In this document: positions 1 through 8,222 of the stretch, piece after piece
How positions within the stretch are numbered: the stretch's first letter is position 1
How the letters are laid out: each line of letters starts with the position of its first letter
DNA from: an uncultured Paracoccaceae bacterium
Lineage (GTDB): Bacteria; Pseudomonadota; Alphaproteobacteria; Rhodobacterales; Rhodobacteraceae
NCBI GenBank assembly: GCA_947503175.1
Contig: CANNCO010000003.1
Location: 317,501 to 381,500, forward strand
Direction: 5' to 3'
DNA: 64,000 nt
Made by a program: the position numbers and the translations under genes
Notes under the pieces: model-generated
Seen by the model: the letters and a program-made list of their open reading frames with translations, nothing else
What the model was told of the DNA's origin: nothing
Databases searched by the model: none

Positions 1-344
1 AACAGCGCATCGTCCACACCCGTCTTGCGCGCCTCGTGCAGCCCCGCCTGGATTTCCTGCATGAACGCATGGAAATGCACCCGGCGTTTGTCCTCGATAT
101 CGACAGAGGCATGAAACAGGTCCATCAGCATGGACTTGCCGCGCCCGACACCGCCCCAAAGATACATGCCCGTCGGAGCGACAGGCGCCTTTGAGAACAG
201 ACCTTTACGCTTCCGGACCGGCCCGGCCTCAAGCGTCTGACGCAGCTCTTCCAGCGCCGGCAGCACGGCCTGCTGCGCAGGGTCCGGTTCAAGCCGTCCT
301 TCGCCCGCAAGCCGCGTATAAATCTCGGGAAGCGTCTCTGACAT
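1..344 (-). CDS. zapE: Cell division protein ZapE / AFG1-family ATPase (5' part only)
   Basis: Seen: a leftward frame starting at the ATG at 344 and running off the left edge, giving the first 114 residues. A Walker A loop GGVGRGKS lies at residues 64-71, preceded by the TGMYLWG strand and followed by MLMDLFH, which is the characteristic block of the AFG1/ZapE P-loop ATPases. Known: ZapE interacts with FtsZ rings and AFG1 homologues act in membrane-protein quality control. The Walker B and sensor regions lie outside the window. The divergent neighbour is an MFS carrier; about 60 bases between the two starts must hold both promoters. Family assignment is secure, the physiological role inferred. 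Confidence 0.9.
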   Translation of the reverse strand, partial: MSETLPEIYTRLAGEGRLEPDPAQQAVLPALEELRQTLEAGPVRKRKGLFSKAPVAPTGMYLWGGVGRGKSMLMDLFHASVDIEDKRRVHFHAFMQEIQAGLHEARKTGVDDAL

Positions 345-404
345 GCCCCCTGTTACGACGAGCGCGCGCAGGTGAAAAGAGATGGTAATACGCAAGAGAT
401 ATTG

Positions 405-1715
405 ATGGCGACGATCAGAAATCCTCGTTTGACGGTTCAGCACAACGGTGATCTGTCAGTTCGTATGACCGCGCGCCCGGCCTCCAATCTGGTCACGCCT
501 GTCCTGATCGCCGGATCGCTGATCCTTCTGGTCAATTTCGGGATCAGGGCGTCCTTCGGCGTGTTCCAGATACCGATCGCTGACGAATTCGGTTGGCTGC
601 GCGCGGATTTCTCGATGGCGATTGCGATCCAGAACCTTGCCTGGGGCTTTGGACAGCCGATTTTCGGCGCCATCGCCGAGAAATTCGGGGATCGGCGCGC
701 CATCGTCATGGGCGTGGCGCTTTATGCCGCCGGACTGATGCTGTCAGCGGTCGCGACGACGCCGGAACAGCATTATATCCTTGAAGTCGCTGTCGGATTC
801 GGAATTGCGGGAACCGGTTACGGCCTTGTCCTCGCCATCGTCGCACGCGCCGCATCCGAAGAACACCGGTCGATGACACTCGCCATCGGCACCGCTGCGG
901 GCTCTGCGGGCCAGATCGTCGGCCCGCCGGTCGCACAGGCGCTCCTTGGCGTCATGCCGTTCCAGATGGTCTTTGTCGTCCTTGCCTGTGCGATCCTCTC
1001 GGTACTGCTCCTGCTCCCCTTCCTGCGCAGCCCTGCCGCGCCCCCGGTACCCGGCGAAAGTACGTCGCTGTCCGATGCCCTGAACCGCGCCCTGCGCGAT
1101 CCGTCCTATACCCTGATTTTCATCGGGTTTTTCTCATGCGGTTATCAGCTTGGCTTCATGACCGCCCATTTCCCCGCCTTTGTGACCGAGATGTGCGGCC
1201 CAATAGCACCCGGCGGACTTCTGGACAGTATGGGGATTTCCACGACCGCAACACTGGGCGCCGTCGCGTTCGGCCTGATCGGCGCTGCGAATATCGCGGG
1301 GACGCTCATCGCCGGATGGGCCGGTAAGAGGTTCCCGAAGAAATACTTACTCGCAAGTATCTATACCGCCCGCACCATTGTCGCCGCCCTGTTCATCCTG
1401 TTCCCGATCACCCCCCTGACGGTGATCCTGTTCTCGGTCGCCATGGGGTCGCTCTGGCTCGCGACCGTCCCGCTGACTGCCGGTCTGGTCGGCCATATCT
1501 ACGGCATGCGCTTCATGGGCACGCTTTACGGCATCGTCTTTCTCTCGCACCAGATCGGCAGCTTCATCGGTATCTGGCTGGGCGGACGCCTCTACGATGT
1601 CCATGGCGACTACACGCTGGTCTGGTGGGTCGGTGTCGCCGTGGGCGCATTCAGCGCCATCGTTCACCTGCCGATCCGCGAACGTCCACTGCCCGCGACT
1701 GCCGCCGTCGCCTAG
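405..1715 (+). CDS. MFS transporter, monocarboxylate/oxalate-formate-like
   Basis: A 436-residue integral membrane protein with about 12 hydrophobic helices and the MFS loop 2-3 signature (GAIAEKFGDRRA) after the second helix. The periplasmic and pore segments resemble the oxalate/formate antiporter and monocarboxylate branch of the major facilitator superfamily, so the substrate is probably a small organic acid, but this cannot be fixed from sequence. The ATG at 405 is preferred because AAGAGA sits a normal distance upstream; an in-frame ATG at 372 would add 11 polar residues. Its TAG stop shares the palindrome CTAG with the convergent cyclodeaminase-like gene. Confidence 0.85.
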   Translation: MATIRNPRLTVQHNGDLSVRMTARPASNLVTPVLIAGSLILLVNFGIRASFGVFQIPIADEFGWLRADFSMAIAIQNLAWGFGQPIFGAIAEKFGDRRAIVMGVALYAAGLMLSAVATTPEQHYILEVAVGFGIAGTGYGLVLAIVARAASEEHRSMTLAIGTAAGSAGQIVGPPVAQALLGVMPFQMVFVVLACAILSVLLLLPFLRSPAAPPVPGESTSLSDALNRALRDPSYTLIFIGFFSCGYQLGFMTAHFPAFVTEMCGPIAPGGLLDSMGISTTATLGAVAFGLIGAANIAGTLIAGWAGKRFPKKYLLASIYTARTIVAALFILFPITPLTVILFSVAMGSLWLATVPLTAGLVGHIYGMRFMGTLYGIVFLSHQIGSFIGIWLGGRLYDVHGDYTLVWWVGVAVGAFSAIVHLPIRERPLPATAAVA

Positions 1716-2608
1716 GGCGTCCACGCGCTTTGGATATACTTGCAGGTCATCAGGTCCAGATGCGCGCCGCCCCCGTTCTTGAACAAGGTGATGTCGTCCG
1801 GCGCGCGGGTGAACTTCTCCAGCTCATAGTAGTCCGCAACGACATGATCCGGCGAGATCACCCCGGCTTCGAGCGGGATCTTCAACTCACCGATATGTCC
1901 CAACGTGGTCTCGCGGCTGTCCACGAAAACCCTGGTCCGGGTCAGGGCAGTATCGTCGACCTCCCGCATATCCGGGCGATAAGCGCCAATCAGATCAATA
2001 TGCTGGCCTGGGCGCAGCCACGCTCCCTGAATCACGGGATCGGTCGACATGGTGGCGGATGTGATGATATCCGCACGGCCGACCGCCTGCTCCAGATCCT
2101 CGACCGCCACCGTATCCGGATGCTCTGCCGCCAGCGCCTTGGCCTTTGCATGGGTCCGGTTCCAGACCTCGAACTGCACCTCGGAAAATGCCGCGCCATA
2201 GGCCGCGCGTAAACTGCCCGCCACGGTTCCCGCCCCCACGATCAAGATACGCGAAACGCCCGGCGGGGCCAGCCTCCGCGCCGCCAGAAGGCTGTCACCC
2301 GCAGTCTTCCAATAGGTCACGAGATGGAAATCGAGGATCGCCTCAAGCGCCCCGTCCTCGTCGGAAAACAGGCTGACGGCACCCCCGATGCTTGGCCCGG
2401 CGTTCTCGGGAAAGATGGTGGCCGACTTTACAACAATGCCCAGACCATCGATCCAGGCAGACCGGCTTAAAAGCGTATCGGGATCGCGGTAAAGAAACGT
2501 ATCGGCGACCTTTGCCCGCGGCAGGTCGTGACCCGCGGCAATGGCATCGGTCAGCGCGATCCAGTCAAGCTGTTGCGCCGCTTCCGGTGGAATGAAGGCG
2601 GGCGTCAT
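1712..2608 (-). CDS. Ornithine cyclodeaminase / mu-crystallin family protein
   Basis: A 298-residue protein with the ornithine cyclodeaminase fold: a substrate-site Lys in VVKSATIFP (Lys61), then a Rossmann dinucleotide motif GAGTVAG at residues 125-131, and the downstream segment DLIGAYRPDMREVD typical of the family. Known members are ornithine cyclodeaminase, alanine dehydrogenase, and delta-1-pyrroline/piperideine-2-carboxylate reductases; the sequence alone does not choose among them. The start overlaps the stop of the upstream HAD gene by ATGA, so the two are translationally coupled, and the stop overlaps that of the MFS gene on the other strand by CTAG. Confidence 0.85.
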   Translation of the reverse strand: MTPAFIPPEAAQQLDWIALTDAIAAGHDLPRAKVADTFLYRDPDTLLSRSAWIDGLGIVVKSATIFPENAGPSIGGAVSLFSDEDGALEAILDFHLVTYWKTAGDSLLAARRLAPPGVSRILIVGAGTVAGSLRAAYGAAFSEVQFEVWNRTHAKAKALAAEHPDTVAVEDLEQAVGRADIITSATMSTDPVIQGAWLRPGQHIDLIGAYRPDMREVDDTALTRTRVFVDSRETTLGHIGELKIPLEAGVISPDHVVADYYELEKFTRAPDDITLFKNGGGAHLDLMTCKYIQSAWTP

Positions 2609-3231
2609 GCGCGGGCCTCCTCACGGGTCAAAAGCCCCTCGGCCACCAGCCGGTCGGCCCACCCGTCCGGCCCATCAAAGTGATGCGTCTGCCATCCACG
2701 CGCCGCCGCGGCCTCGATGTTTTCAGCGCGGTCATCGGTGAACAGCAACTCCCCCGGCATCACTCCGCTATCCTCTTCGACCATCCGATAGATATCGTTC
2801 GACGGCTTGGTCACACCCATATGGCCCGACACATAGCGGCGGTCGAATTCGGTCAGAAAGGTGTAGTGCGCTTCGGCCACAGCAAAGCTGCCAATCCCGA
2901 AATTCGTCAGGGTGAAAACCGTCACGCCCCGCGCCCGCAAGGTCCGCAGCAGCGCAACCGAGGGCGCGATGGCCGGCTGCGCAAGCGACAGCCAGTTGTC
3001 ATGCCAGTCTCGGATCTGGTCCCGCCAGTGGGGATAGCAGTCAGCGGTGTCATAGATCGTCTTGCGGAAATCGGCCCCCTGATCGACCAACTCGTTCATG
3101 CCATGCAGGTCGACCTCCTCGAACATCGCCCGCCGCCTGTCGGGGCCAATGGTCCGATCATAATACTTCTCGGGCTGCCACTCGATCAGCACATTACCGA
3201 TATCGAAAACCACCGCGCTGATGCCGCCCAT
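2605..3231 (-). CDS. HAD-IA family hydrolase, YihX-like
   Basis: A 208-residue haloacid dehalogenase-superfamily protein. Motif I is FDIGNVL (nucleophile Asp10), motif II is in FTLTNF, motif III contains the Lys of GVTKPSND, and motif IV is LLFTDDRAEN. The DxGNV form of motif I is that of the YihX/epoxide-hydrolase-like subgroup, usually sugar-phosphate or small phosphate ester phosphatases. AGGAGG stands six bases before the ATG. It is the first gene of a coupled pair with the cyclodeaminase-like gene (4-base overlap). Substrate unknown. Confidence 0.85.
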   Translation of the reverse strand: MGGISAVVFDIGNVLIEWQPEKYYDRTIGPDRRRAMFEEVDLHGMNELVDQGADFRKTIYDTADCYPHWRDQIRDWHDNWLSLAQPAIAPSVALLRTLRARGVTVFTLTNFGIGSFAVAEAHYTFLTEFDRRYVSGHMGVTKPSNDIYRMVEEDSGVMPGELLFTDDRAENIEAAAARGWQTHHFDGPDGWADRLVAEGLLTREEARA

Positions 3232-3281
3232 GCCGTGCCTCCTGCTCTCGCCCCCTGTCTAGCGGCGGGGCGCGGCTTTGC

Positions 3282-4250
3282 CTAGCGGTGGGCGGGCGGG
3301 CGGCTGGACACGGCCTTGCGGGCCACGGCTTCGCGCCAGATCAGAACCAATCCTGACGTGAGAATCAACCCGATCCCGGCAAAGGTCGACGTATCAGGCC
3401 ATTCGCTGAACACGACCCAGCCCGTTACGATGGCAATAGGCAGGGCGGCATATTCGAACGGGGCCACAAGCGCCGCTTCCGAGATGCGATAGGCCTGCCC
3501 GATGGCATAGCCGCCAAGGGCAATCGACCCGCCGGTGATCGCGATCAGGGCCAGATCGAACGGCGCGGGCCAGACCCACGCGCGCAAAAGAAACTCCAGC
3601 GACGGACCGCCTGATCCGGCGAAGTTGCCATGGCCAAGAAGAAGGCCGAACGCCGCGCTGCCAAAGATCATCGTGATCTGGATATAGAAGATCAGCGACG
3701 CGCCGCCTTCCGTCACACCCATCTTGCGCGTCAGTGTGTGAAGCCCCGCATAGGCGAAGGCGGCGATGAGCGGCAGGAGTGCCGCAGGCTGAAACGCCTC
3801 GGCGCCGGGCCGCAGGACAATCAGAACGCCGACCATGCCCGCGGCTATGGCGAGCCAGCGGCGCAAGCCAACCGTCTCGCCCAGAAAAACCACCGAAGCC
3901 ACGGCGATCAGAACCGGACCCACAAAAAAGATCGCCACGGTTTCCGCCAACGGCATCGAAGCAAGGCCAAGGAAAAAGAACATGTTCGCAGTGAACACGC
4001 AAAGCCCGCGCAGAATGTGCAGCCCCATGCGGCGCGTGCGGATCGACGAAAGACCCCCCGACAGCGGCACGATCAACGCAAGGACAAGGGTCATGCCAAA
4101 AAGCGAGCGCAGCAGCACGACCTGATGCAGCGGATAATCACCGCTGAGGTACTTGATGATGATGTCGTTGACCGAAAAACAAATGACGGCGAACAGGGCC
4201 CAGACGGCCCCTGCCATGGAATTGCTGTCGCTGGTTTGAACGTGGGCCAT
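3282..4250 (-). CDS. DMT-superfamily (EamA) permease
   Basis: A 322-residue inner-membrane protein with ten predicted helices forming two EamA repeats: the first repeat covers roughly residues 12-145 and the second 155-305. The sequence AVICFSVNDIIIKYLSG in helix 1 and the long run of hydrophobic segments are typical of RhaT/EamA exporters for amino acids and metabolites. The leftward gene lies 50 bases upstream of the HAD gene start and 32 bases downstream of yaiI, suggesting one leftward transcription unit. Substrate not predictable. Confidence 0.85.
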   Translation of the reverse strand: MAHVQTSDSNSMAGAVWALFAVICFSVNDIIIKYLSGDYPLHQVVLLRSLFGMTLVLALIVPLSGGLSSIRTRRMGLHILRGLCVFTANMFFFLGLASMPLAETVAIFFVGPVLIAVASVVFLGETVGLRRWLAIAAGMVGVLIVLRPGAEAFQPAALLPLIAAFAYAGLHTLTRKMGVTEGGASLIFYIQITMIFGSAAFGLLLGHGNFAGSGGPSLEFLLRAWVWPAPFDLALIAITGGSIALGGYAIGQAYRISEAALVAPFEYAALPIAIVTGWVVFSEWPDTSTFAGIGLILTSGLVLIWREAVARKAVSSRPPAHR

Positions 4251-4282
4251 CCCTTCCGGCTACGCGTCGCAAACAGCCCCGT

Positions 4283-4732
4283 CTAGCCCGATTGCGACGC
4301 GCGGCGCAGGGCGCGGTCAAGCGCATCGCGAAACCTTGACCGGTCGGCGGCGGAAAAGGCGCGGCCCCCACCCAGACGGAACGGATCGGCGGCGCGCAGG
4401 TCGGTCATCAGATCGCGGGTCGCCAGCACCGATCCGGCATTTGCGGCGGTGATGGCCGTGCCATCGTGTTTGAGCACTTCGGCACCCGCCTCGACGCATC
4501 GCGCGGCAAGCGGAACATCCCCCGTCACGACGACATCCCCGGGGCCCGCACGTTCGGCGATCCACATATCGGCCACATCAGGTCCATCGGCCACATAGAC
4601 CATCTCGATCAACGGGTTGGCAGAGGGACGGATACCGCCGTTCGAGACCATCCTGACCGGGACCTTCAGCCGTGTCGCGACAGCCTCGACCTCGGCCTTC
4701 ACCGGGCAGGCATCGGCATCGACATAGATCAT
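4283..4732 (-). CDS. YaiI/YqxD family protein (DUF188)
   Basis: A 149-residue soluble protein opening with the family hallmark DADACPVK (residues 5-12), followed by VSNGGIRPS and GDVVVTGDVPLAARC, all conserved in the UPF0178/DUF188 family. This fold is related to PIN-like nuclease domains and has an acidic pocket, but no function is established. Length equals the family norm. The start codon overlaps the stop of the upstream fghA gene as ATGA, so translation is probably coupled. Confidence 0.88.
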   Translation of the reverse strand: MIYVDADACPVKAEVEAVATRLKVPVRMVSNGGIRPSANPLIEMVYVADGPDVADMWIAERAGPGDVVVTGDVPLAARCVEAGAEVLKHDGTAITAANAGSVLATRDLMTDLRAADPFRLGGGRAFSAADRSRFRDALDRALRRASQSG

Positions 4733-5559
4733 GCGCCAAGCGCCGCGGCGTGAAACGCCACATGGTCGCCCATGAAGGTCGAGACACAGAAATACGAATG
4801 GTCGTACCCCGCCTGCATACGCAGCGTCGCGGGCTGGCGGCGTTTCGCTATGGCGCTTGCCAGTGCTTCGGGTTTCAGAAGATCGAGGAACTGGTCCGAC
4901 GCGCCCTGATCGATCAGGATATGGCCGGGATGCCCGCGCTTCTCCATCAGGATCGATGCATCATGCGCGCGCCACGGAGTTTCTTCCGCTCCCAGATAGG
5001 CGGCAAGCTGTTTCCGCCCCCAGTCACTATCCGTCGGATGGGCAATCGGGGCAAAGGCCGATACGCTGCGATAGCGGTCGGGATGGGTTATGCCCAGCGT
5101 TAGCGCGCCATGCCCGCCCATGGAATGCCCGGTGATCGCCTGACGACCCTCGTCCAGCGGGAATGCATCGAAGACAGCCTTGGGCAGGTCTTCGGCAATG
5201 TAATCCCACATCCGGAAATGCGGAGCCCAGGGCGCCTCGGTCGCATTCACATAGAAGCCCGCGCCCTGCCCCAGATCGTACGCCTCGTCATCGGCCACGC
5301 CTTCCCCACGGGGCGAGGTATCGGGAAAGATCACAGCCACCCCGGCCTGCGCGGCATATCCCTGCGCGCCTGCCTTGGTCATCGCGTTCTCATGGGTGCA
5401 GGTCAGGCCGGACAGATACCACAGCACCGGCACCTTCCCGGCCTGCGCTGCGGGCGGCAGGTACAGCCCGAATGTCATATCCGTGCCCGTCGCCGCCGAA
5501 GCATGGCGATAGACCCCCTGAACCCCGCCAAAACAAGCGTTTTCCGAAACCGTTTCCAT
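4729..5559 (-). CDS. fghA: S-formylglutathione hydrolase
   Basis: A 276-residue alpha/beta-hydrolase of the esterase D family. The nucleophile elbow GHSMGGHG holds Ser146; the acid and base lie in LIDQGASDQFL and GYDHSYF near the C terminus, and LSGLTCTHENAM near residue 50 is a family signature. It hydrolyses S-formylglutathione to glutathione and formate, the last step of glutathione-dependent formaldehyde oxidation. The ATG at 5559 is chosen because AAAGGTG precedes it; an in-frame ATG at 5574 adds five residues and lies where the upstream stop falls. No adhC/frmA partner lies beside it here. Confidence 0.93.
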   Translation of the reverse strand: METVSENACFGGVQGVYRHASAATGTDMTFGLYLPPAAQAGKVPVLWYLSGLTCTHENAMTKAGAQGYAAQAGVAVIFPDTSPRGEGVADDEAYDLGQGAGFYVNATEAPWAPHFRMWDYIAEDLPKAVFDAFPLDEGRQAITGHSMGGHGALTLGITHPDRYRSVSAFAPIAHPTDSDWGRKQLAAYLGAEETPWRAHDASILMEKRGHPGHILIDQGASDQFLDLLKPEALASAIAKRRQPATLRMQAGYDHSYFCVSTFMGDHVAFHAAALGA

Positions 5560-5574
5560 CAGATCACCTTTCAT

Positions 5575-6501
5575 TCAGAGAGTGCCGACCCATGCCACGA
5601 CCACCGTCACCGTCACCACCGACACGATGGTCGATATCAGGATTGCAGCCGAAGCGCGCTGGGGCGCGACCCCGTAATGCTGGGCTAGGATGAACACGTT
5701 GCCTGCCACGGGCAAGGCCGCCGCCGCGATCATCGCCCCCGCAGCCGCACGGTCGACCGAGAATATCAGAAGCGCCGAAACGGCAACCGCTGCCGGATGC
5801 AGGACCAGCTTGCAGAAGGACAGCCAGACCGCGACGCTCACACGCTCTGCCGATTTGCCCGCCAGCGATGCACCGATGGCGAACAGCGCGCCGGGCGTCG
5901 CCGCGGCCCCAAGGATCTGGAGAAAGTCGTTCACCGGCCCGGGTATCGGCAGCGCAAAGGCCGACCAGATCAGACCCGCCGCGATGGACATGATCATCGG
6001 GTTCTTCAAAAGACCCATCCCGACCGTGCCCAGAATCGCGGGCGACATCCGCCCCCGGCTTGCGGTGATCAGGATGACGATAAGACTGCCGAAGACGATC
6101 AGATCGGTTGCAAGGACCAGAAGAACCGCCCCGATCGCCTGTTCCCCCAAGAGAAGAACAAGCATCGGAATGCCCAGAAAGCCCACATTGCCGATGATCG
6201 CGCATTGCGCCTCGATCGCGGCCTCGGCCATCGACCGTTTGCGCAGAACGGCCACCAGCGTGGCCAGGAGGTAGACCGCGATGCAGGCGACGAGATAGGC
6301 GAGGACGAAGTTCAGATCGAAGATCTCGCCGATCGACAGGTTCGCGGAAAAGCGAAACAGCATGGCTGACAGAGCGAAGTAGAAAACGAACTTCGTCAGA
6401 TAGGCCGTCGCCTCGGCGCTGAAGAACCCCGTCGCCCCTGCCCAGAACCCCAGACCGATCAGTGCAAAGAAGGGCAGGGTCTGCAGGAGAATGTCGACCA
6501 T
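5575..6501 (-). CDS. AEC-family (auxin efflux carrier-like) transporter
   Basis: A 308-residue membrane protein with about ten helices arranged as two five-helix repeats. The motif NVGFLGIPML in the first half is characteristic of bacterial AEC carriers (YfdV/MdcF-like), which move small organic acids such as malonate or other dicarboxylates. It ends 15 bases before fghA, which suggests shared transcription. It is divergently transcribed from a TetR regulator, whose operator overlaps the intergenic promoter; the AEC gene is thus the most likely regulated target. Substrate not determinable. Confidence 0.85.
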   Translation of the reverse strand: MVDILLQTLPFFALIGLGFWAGATGFFSAEATAYLTKFVFYFALSAMLFRFSANLSIGEIFDLNFVLAYLVACIAVYLLATLVAVLRKRSMAEAAIEAQCAIIGNVGFLGIPMLVLLLGEQAIGAVLLVLATDLIVFGSLIVILITASRGRMSPAILGTVGMGLLKNPMIMSIAAGLIWSAFALPIPGPVNDFLQILGAAATPGALFAIGASLAGKSAERVSVAVWLSFCKLVLHPAAVAVSALLIFSVDRAAAGAMIAAAALPVAGNVFILAQHYGVAPQRASAAILISTIVSVVTVTVVVAWVGTL

Positions 6502-6567
6502 ATCGCAGGGCTATCGGGCGCGGCCGCCAAGCGCAACCACCGGGAACAGGTTCCAGACTCCGAAACC

Positions 6568-6597
6568 TTGAAAAAACTAAACCGCTCAGTTTATATT
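6568..6597 (+). promoter_or_regulatory. TetR-gene promoter with overlapping operator
   Basis: A sigma70-like pair TTGAAA (6568-6573) and TATATT (6592-6597) with an 18-base spacer stands just upstream of the TetR gene. An inverted repeat TAAAC-N6-GTTTA (6578-6593) lies between the two boxes, the usual geometry of an autorepressing TetR operator. It would also block transcription toward the divergent AEC gene. Promoter and operator are read from the bases; the link to this regulator is inferred. Confidence 0.55.
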
Positions 6598-6610
6598 GTG
6601 AAAGGGAGAT

Positions 6611-7246
6611 ATGGGACATATGGACATTCAAACCGAAACAACACCGACCGGGCGCAAGGTTTCGCAGGTTCTTGAAGGCGCGCGCACGGTTTTTCTGCGA
6701 GACGGGTTTGAAGGTGCCAGTGTCGACGACATCGCGCGGCAGGCAGGCGTCTCGAAGGCGACGCTCTACAACTACTTTCCGGACAAGCGCATTCTTTTCA
6801 TGGAAGTGGCCAAGGCCGAATGCGTGCGGCAGGAAACCGCCACGGACGAGATGATCGCGATGAACGCGGCCCCGGAAAAGGCTCTCCGCACCGCCGCCGA
6901 GCGTATGATGCGTCTGTTTCTGTCCCCCTTCGGCAGGAACGTGTTTCGCATCTGCGTCGCCGAAAGCGATCGTTTCCCGGGGCTGGGCAAGGAGTTCTGG
7001 GAATCGGGTCCGGAGCTGATGCGCACCAAGATGATCGCCTATTTCCGGCAGGCCATCGACCGGGGCGAACTTGCCATCGACGATTGCGATCTGGCCGCCG
7101 ATCAGTTCGCCGAACTGTGCAAGGCGGACCTTTTCCCCAAGCTGATGTTCGGGATTCAGGATCGGTTCTCGGACGAGGAAATCGCACGCGTCGCAGATGG
7201 CGCGGTTGCGACCTTCATGGCGCGTTACGGAACCGCACAAAAGTAG
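6611..7246 (+). CDS. TetR/AcrR family transcriptional regulator
   Basis: A 211-residue protein with an N-terminal TetR helix-turn-helix: the block ending in GVSKATLYNYFPDKRILF (residues about 45-62) is the DNA-recognition signature. The C-terminal ligand domain contains an AcrR-type C-terminal region (SESDRFPGLGKEFWESGP-like) seen in regulators of efflux pumps. AAAGGGAGAT precedes the ATG at 6611; a second ATG lies three codons later. Divergent from the AEC transporter, with an inverted-repeat operator in its own promoter, so autorepression and control of the carrier are likely. Inducer unknown. Confidence 0.88.
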   Translation: MGHMDIQTETTPTGRKVSQVLEGARTVFLRDGFEGASVDDIARQAGVSKATLYNYFPDKRILFMEVAKAECVRQETATDEMIAMNAAPEKALRTAAERMMRLFLSPFGRNVFRICVAESDRFPGLGKEFWESGPELMRTKMIAYFRQAIDRGELAIDDCDLAADQFAELCKADLFPKLMFGIQDRFSDEEIARVADGAVATFMARYGTAQK

Positions 7247-7259
7247 CACCGAACCTCAT

Positions 7260-8037
7260 ATGCCGACCACCGCCGAATGGCTGATGGCCGCGTATCCTCC
7301 GGACAGGATCACGGCGGCGACGGTGCCGCCCGTCGACTTCTCGGAGGCGCTTCCGTTCGAAGAGAACTCTGCCGGCGCTGCCACGGTGCGCGCGCATCAC
7401 GGCGGATGCGTTTTCGCAGCCATCGGAAAGCCTGTCCTTCGAGGACGAACTGAACTTCAGGGTCGGCAACAGTCTCTTCCTCAGGTTCTGGGTATCGCCC
7501 CGGCATCCAACCATCGCAAGTGACGGGCTGGGTCCGTTGTTCAACGCACGCTCCTGTCAGCGGTGCCATCTGAAGGACAGGCGCGGCCATCCCCCCGAAG
7601 GCCCCGATGACAGTGCGGTATCCATGTTCCTGCGCATCTCGATCCCCGGCAGTCCCGAGGACGGTATCGCCGAGATCGCCGATTACATCGCCACCTTGCC
7701 GGACCCGAATTACGGAACGCATTTGCAGGATTTCAGCCTGCCCGGCCATGCGGTCGAATGCAGCCCGAGCATCACCTAAGAAGAGGAAGGGGTACAACTG
7801 TCGGATGGCGAGGTCGCGTTTCTGCGGCACCCGACCTACAGGGCTGCCGATCCGGTCTATGGACCGCTTCACCCGGAGGCCATGTTAAGCCCGCGCGTCG
7901 CCAACCAGATGATCGGCCTCGGTCTTCTGGAAACAATCCTGTGGCATGGCGGAGAGGCGCAGGACGCAAGGGATCAGGTGGTCGAGATACCCGCGGAAGC
8001 CCGCGCCGCCCTGATCGCTTTTCTGGAGAGTCTCTGA
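7260..8037 (+). pseudogene. Di-heme oxidoreductase (DUF1111 / thiol oxidoreductase-like), degraded
   Basis: Three lesions are visible in an otherwise recognisable gene. Frame one (from 7260) encodes PVDFSEALPFEENSAGAATV, then a shift near 7395, apparently one extra base, moves the homology to the next frame, which continues SFEDELNFRVGN, then the heme motif CQRCH in LFNARSCQRCHLKD, up to an in-frame TAA at 7777-7779 where the family usually has Tyr. The same frame resumes after the stop (HPEAMLSPRVANQM) and jumps directly to the family C terminus (ILWHGGEAQDARDQ ... LIAFLESL) near 7930, so roughly 300 central residues, including the second heme site, are gone. No signal peptide remains. Normal proteins have near 500 residues. 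Such enzymes usually sit beside imelysin genes. Confidence 0.8.
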
Positions 8038-8165
8038 CGCGTCCGACGGCCCTCACCCTTCTGCTTTGGCTGCCGGGCGCGGCCGTCGCGCAGGGCCGTT
8101 CCGCCGCCATCGATGCCGCATTGGACGGGCATCTTGTCGAGCATGTCGAACGGGACCGGGCCTGA
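8034..8165 (+). pseudogene. Imelysin-family gene remnant (N-terminal stub)
   Basis: A short frame reading TRPTALTLLLWLPGAAVAQ, a good signal peptide ending in AVAQ, followed by AAIDAALDGHLVEHVE and a stop at 8163-8165. The AALDGHL stretch resembles the start of the mature imelysin (peptidase M75-like, IrpA) domain, and imelysin genes normally follow the di-heme oxidoreductase. The expected ATG appears as CTG at 8034, overlapping the TGA of the preceding pseudogene, as if ATGA had become CTGA. Only about 40 of an expected 350 or so residues remain. The identity rests mainly on context and is tentative. Confidence 0.4.
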
Positions 8166-8201
8166 CCATGCCTGCAAACCCCCTTTCCCTTGGATTGTTC
8201 C

Positions 8202-8221
8202 GTGCCCCCTTTCCGGGGCAC
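8202..8221 (-). terminator. Hairpin after the VOC gene
   Basis: A perfect 7-bp stem, GTGCCCC (8202-8208) and GGGGCAC (8215-8221), separated by six bases, begins one base past the stop of the leftward VOC gene. There is no T-run after it on the minus strand, so it may act as a weak terminator or an mRNA-stabilising 3' hairpin. Confidence 0.45.
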
Positions 8222-8222
8222 A

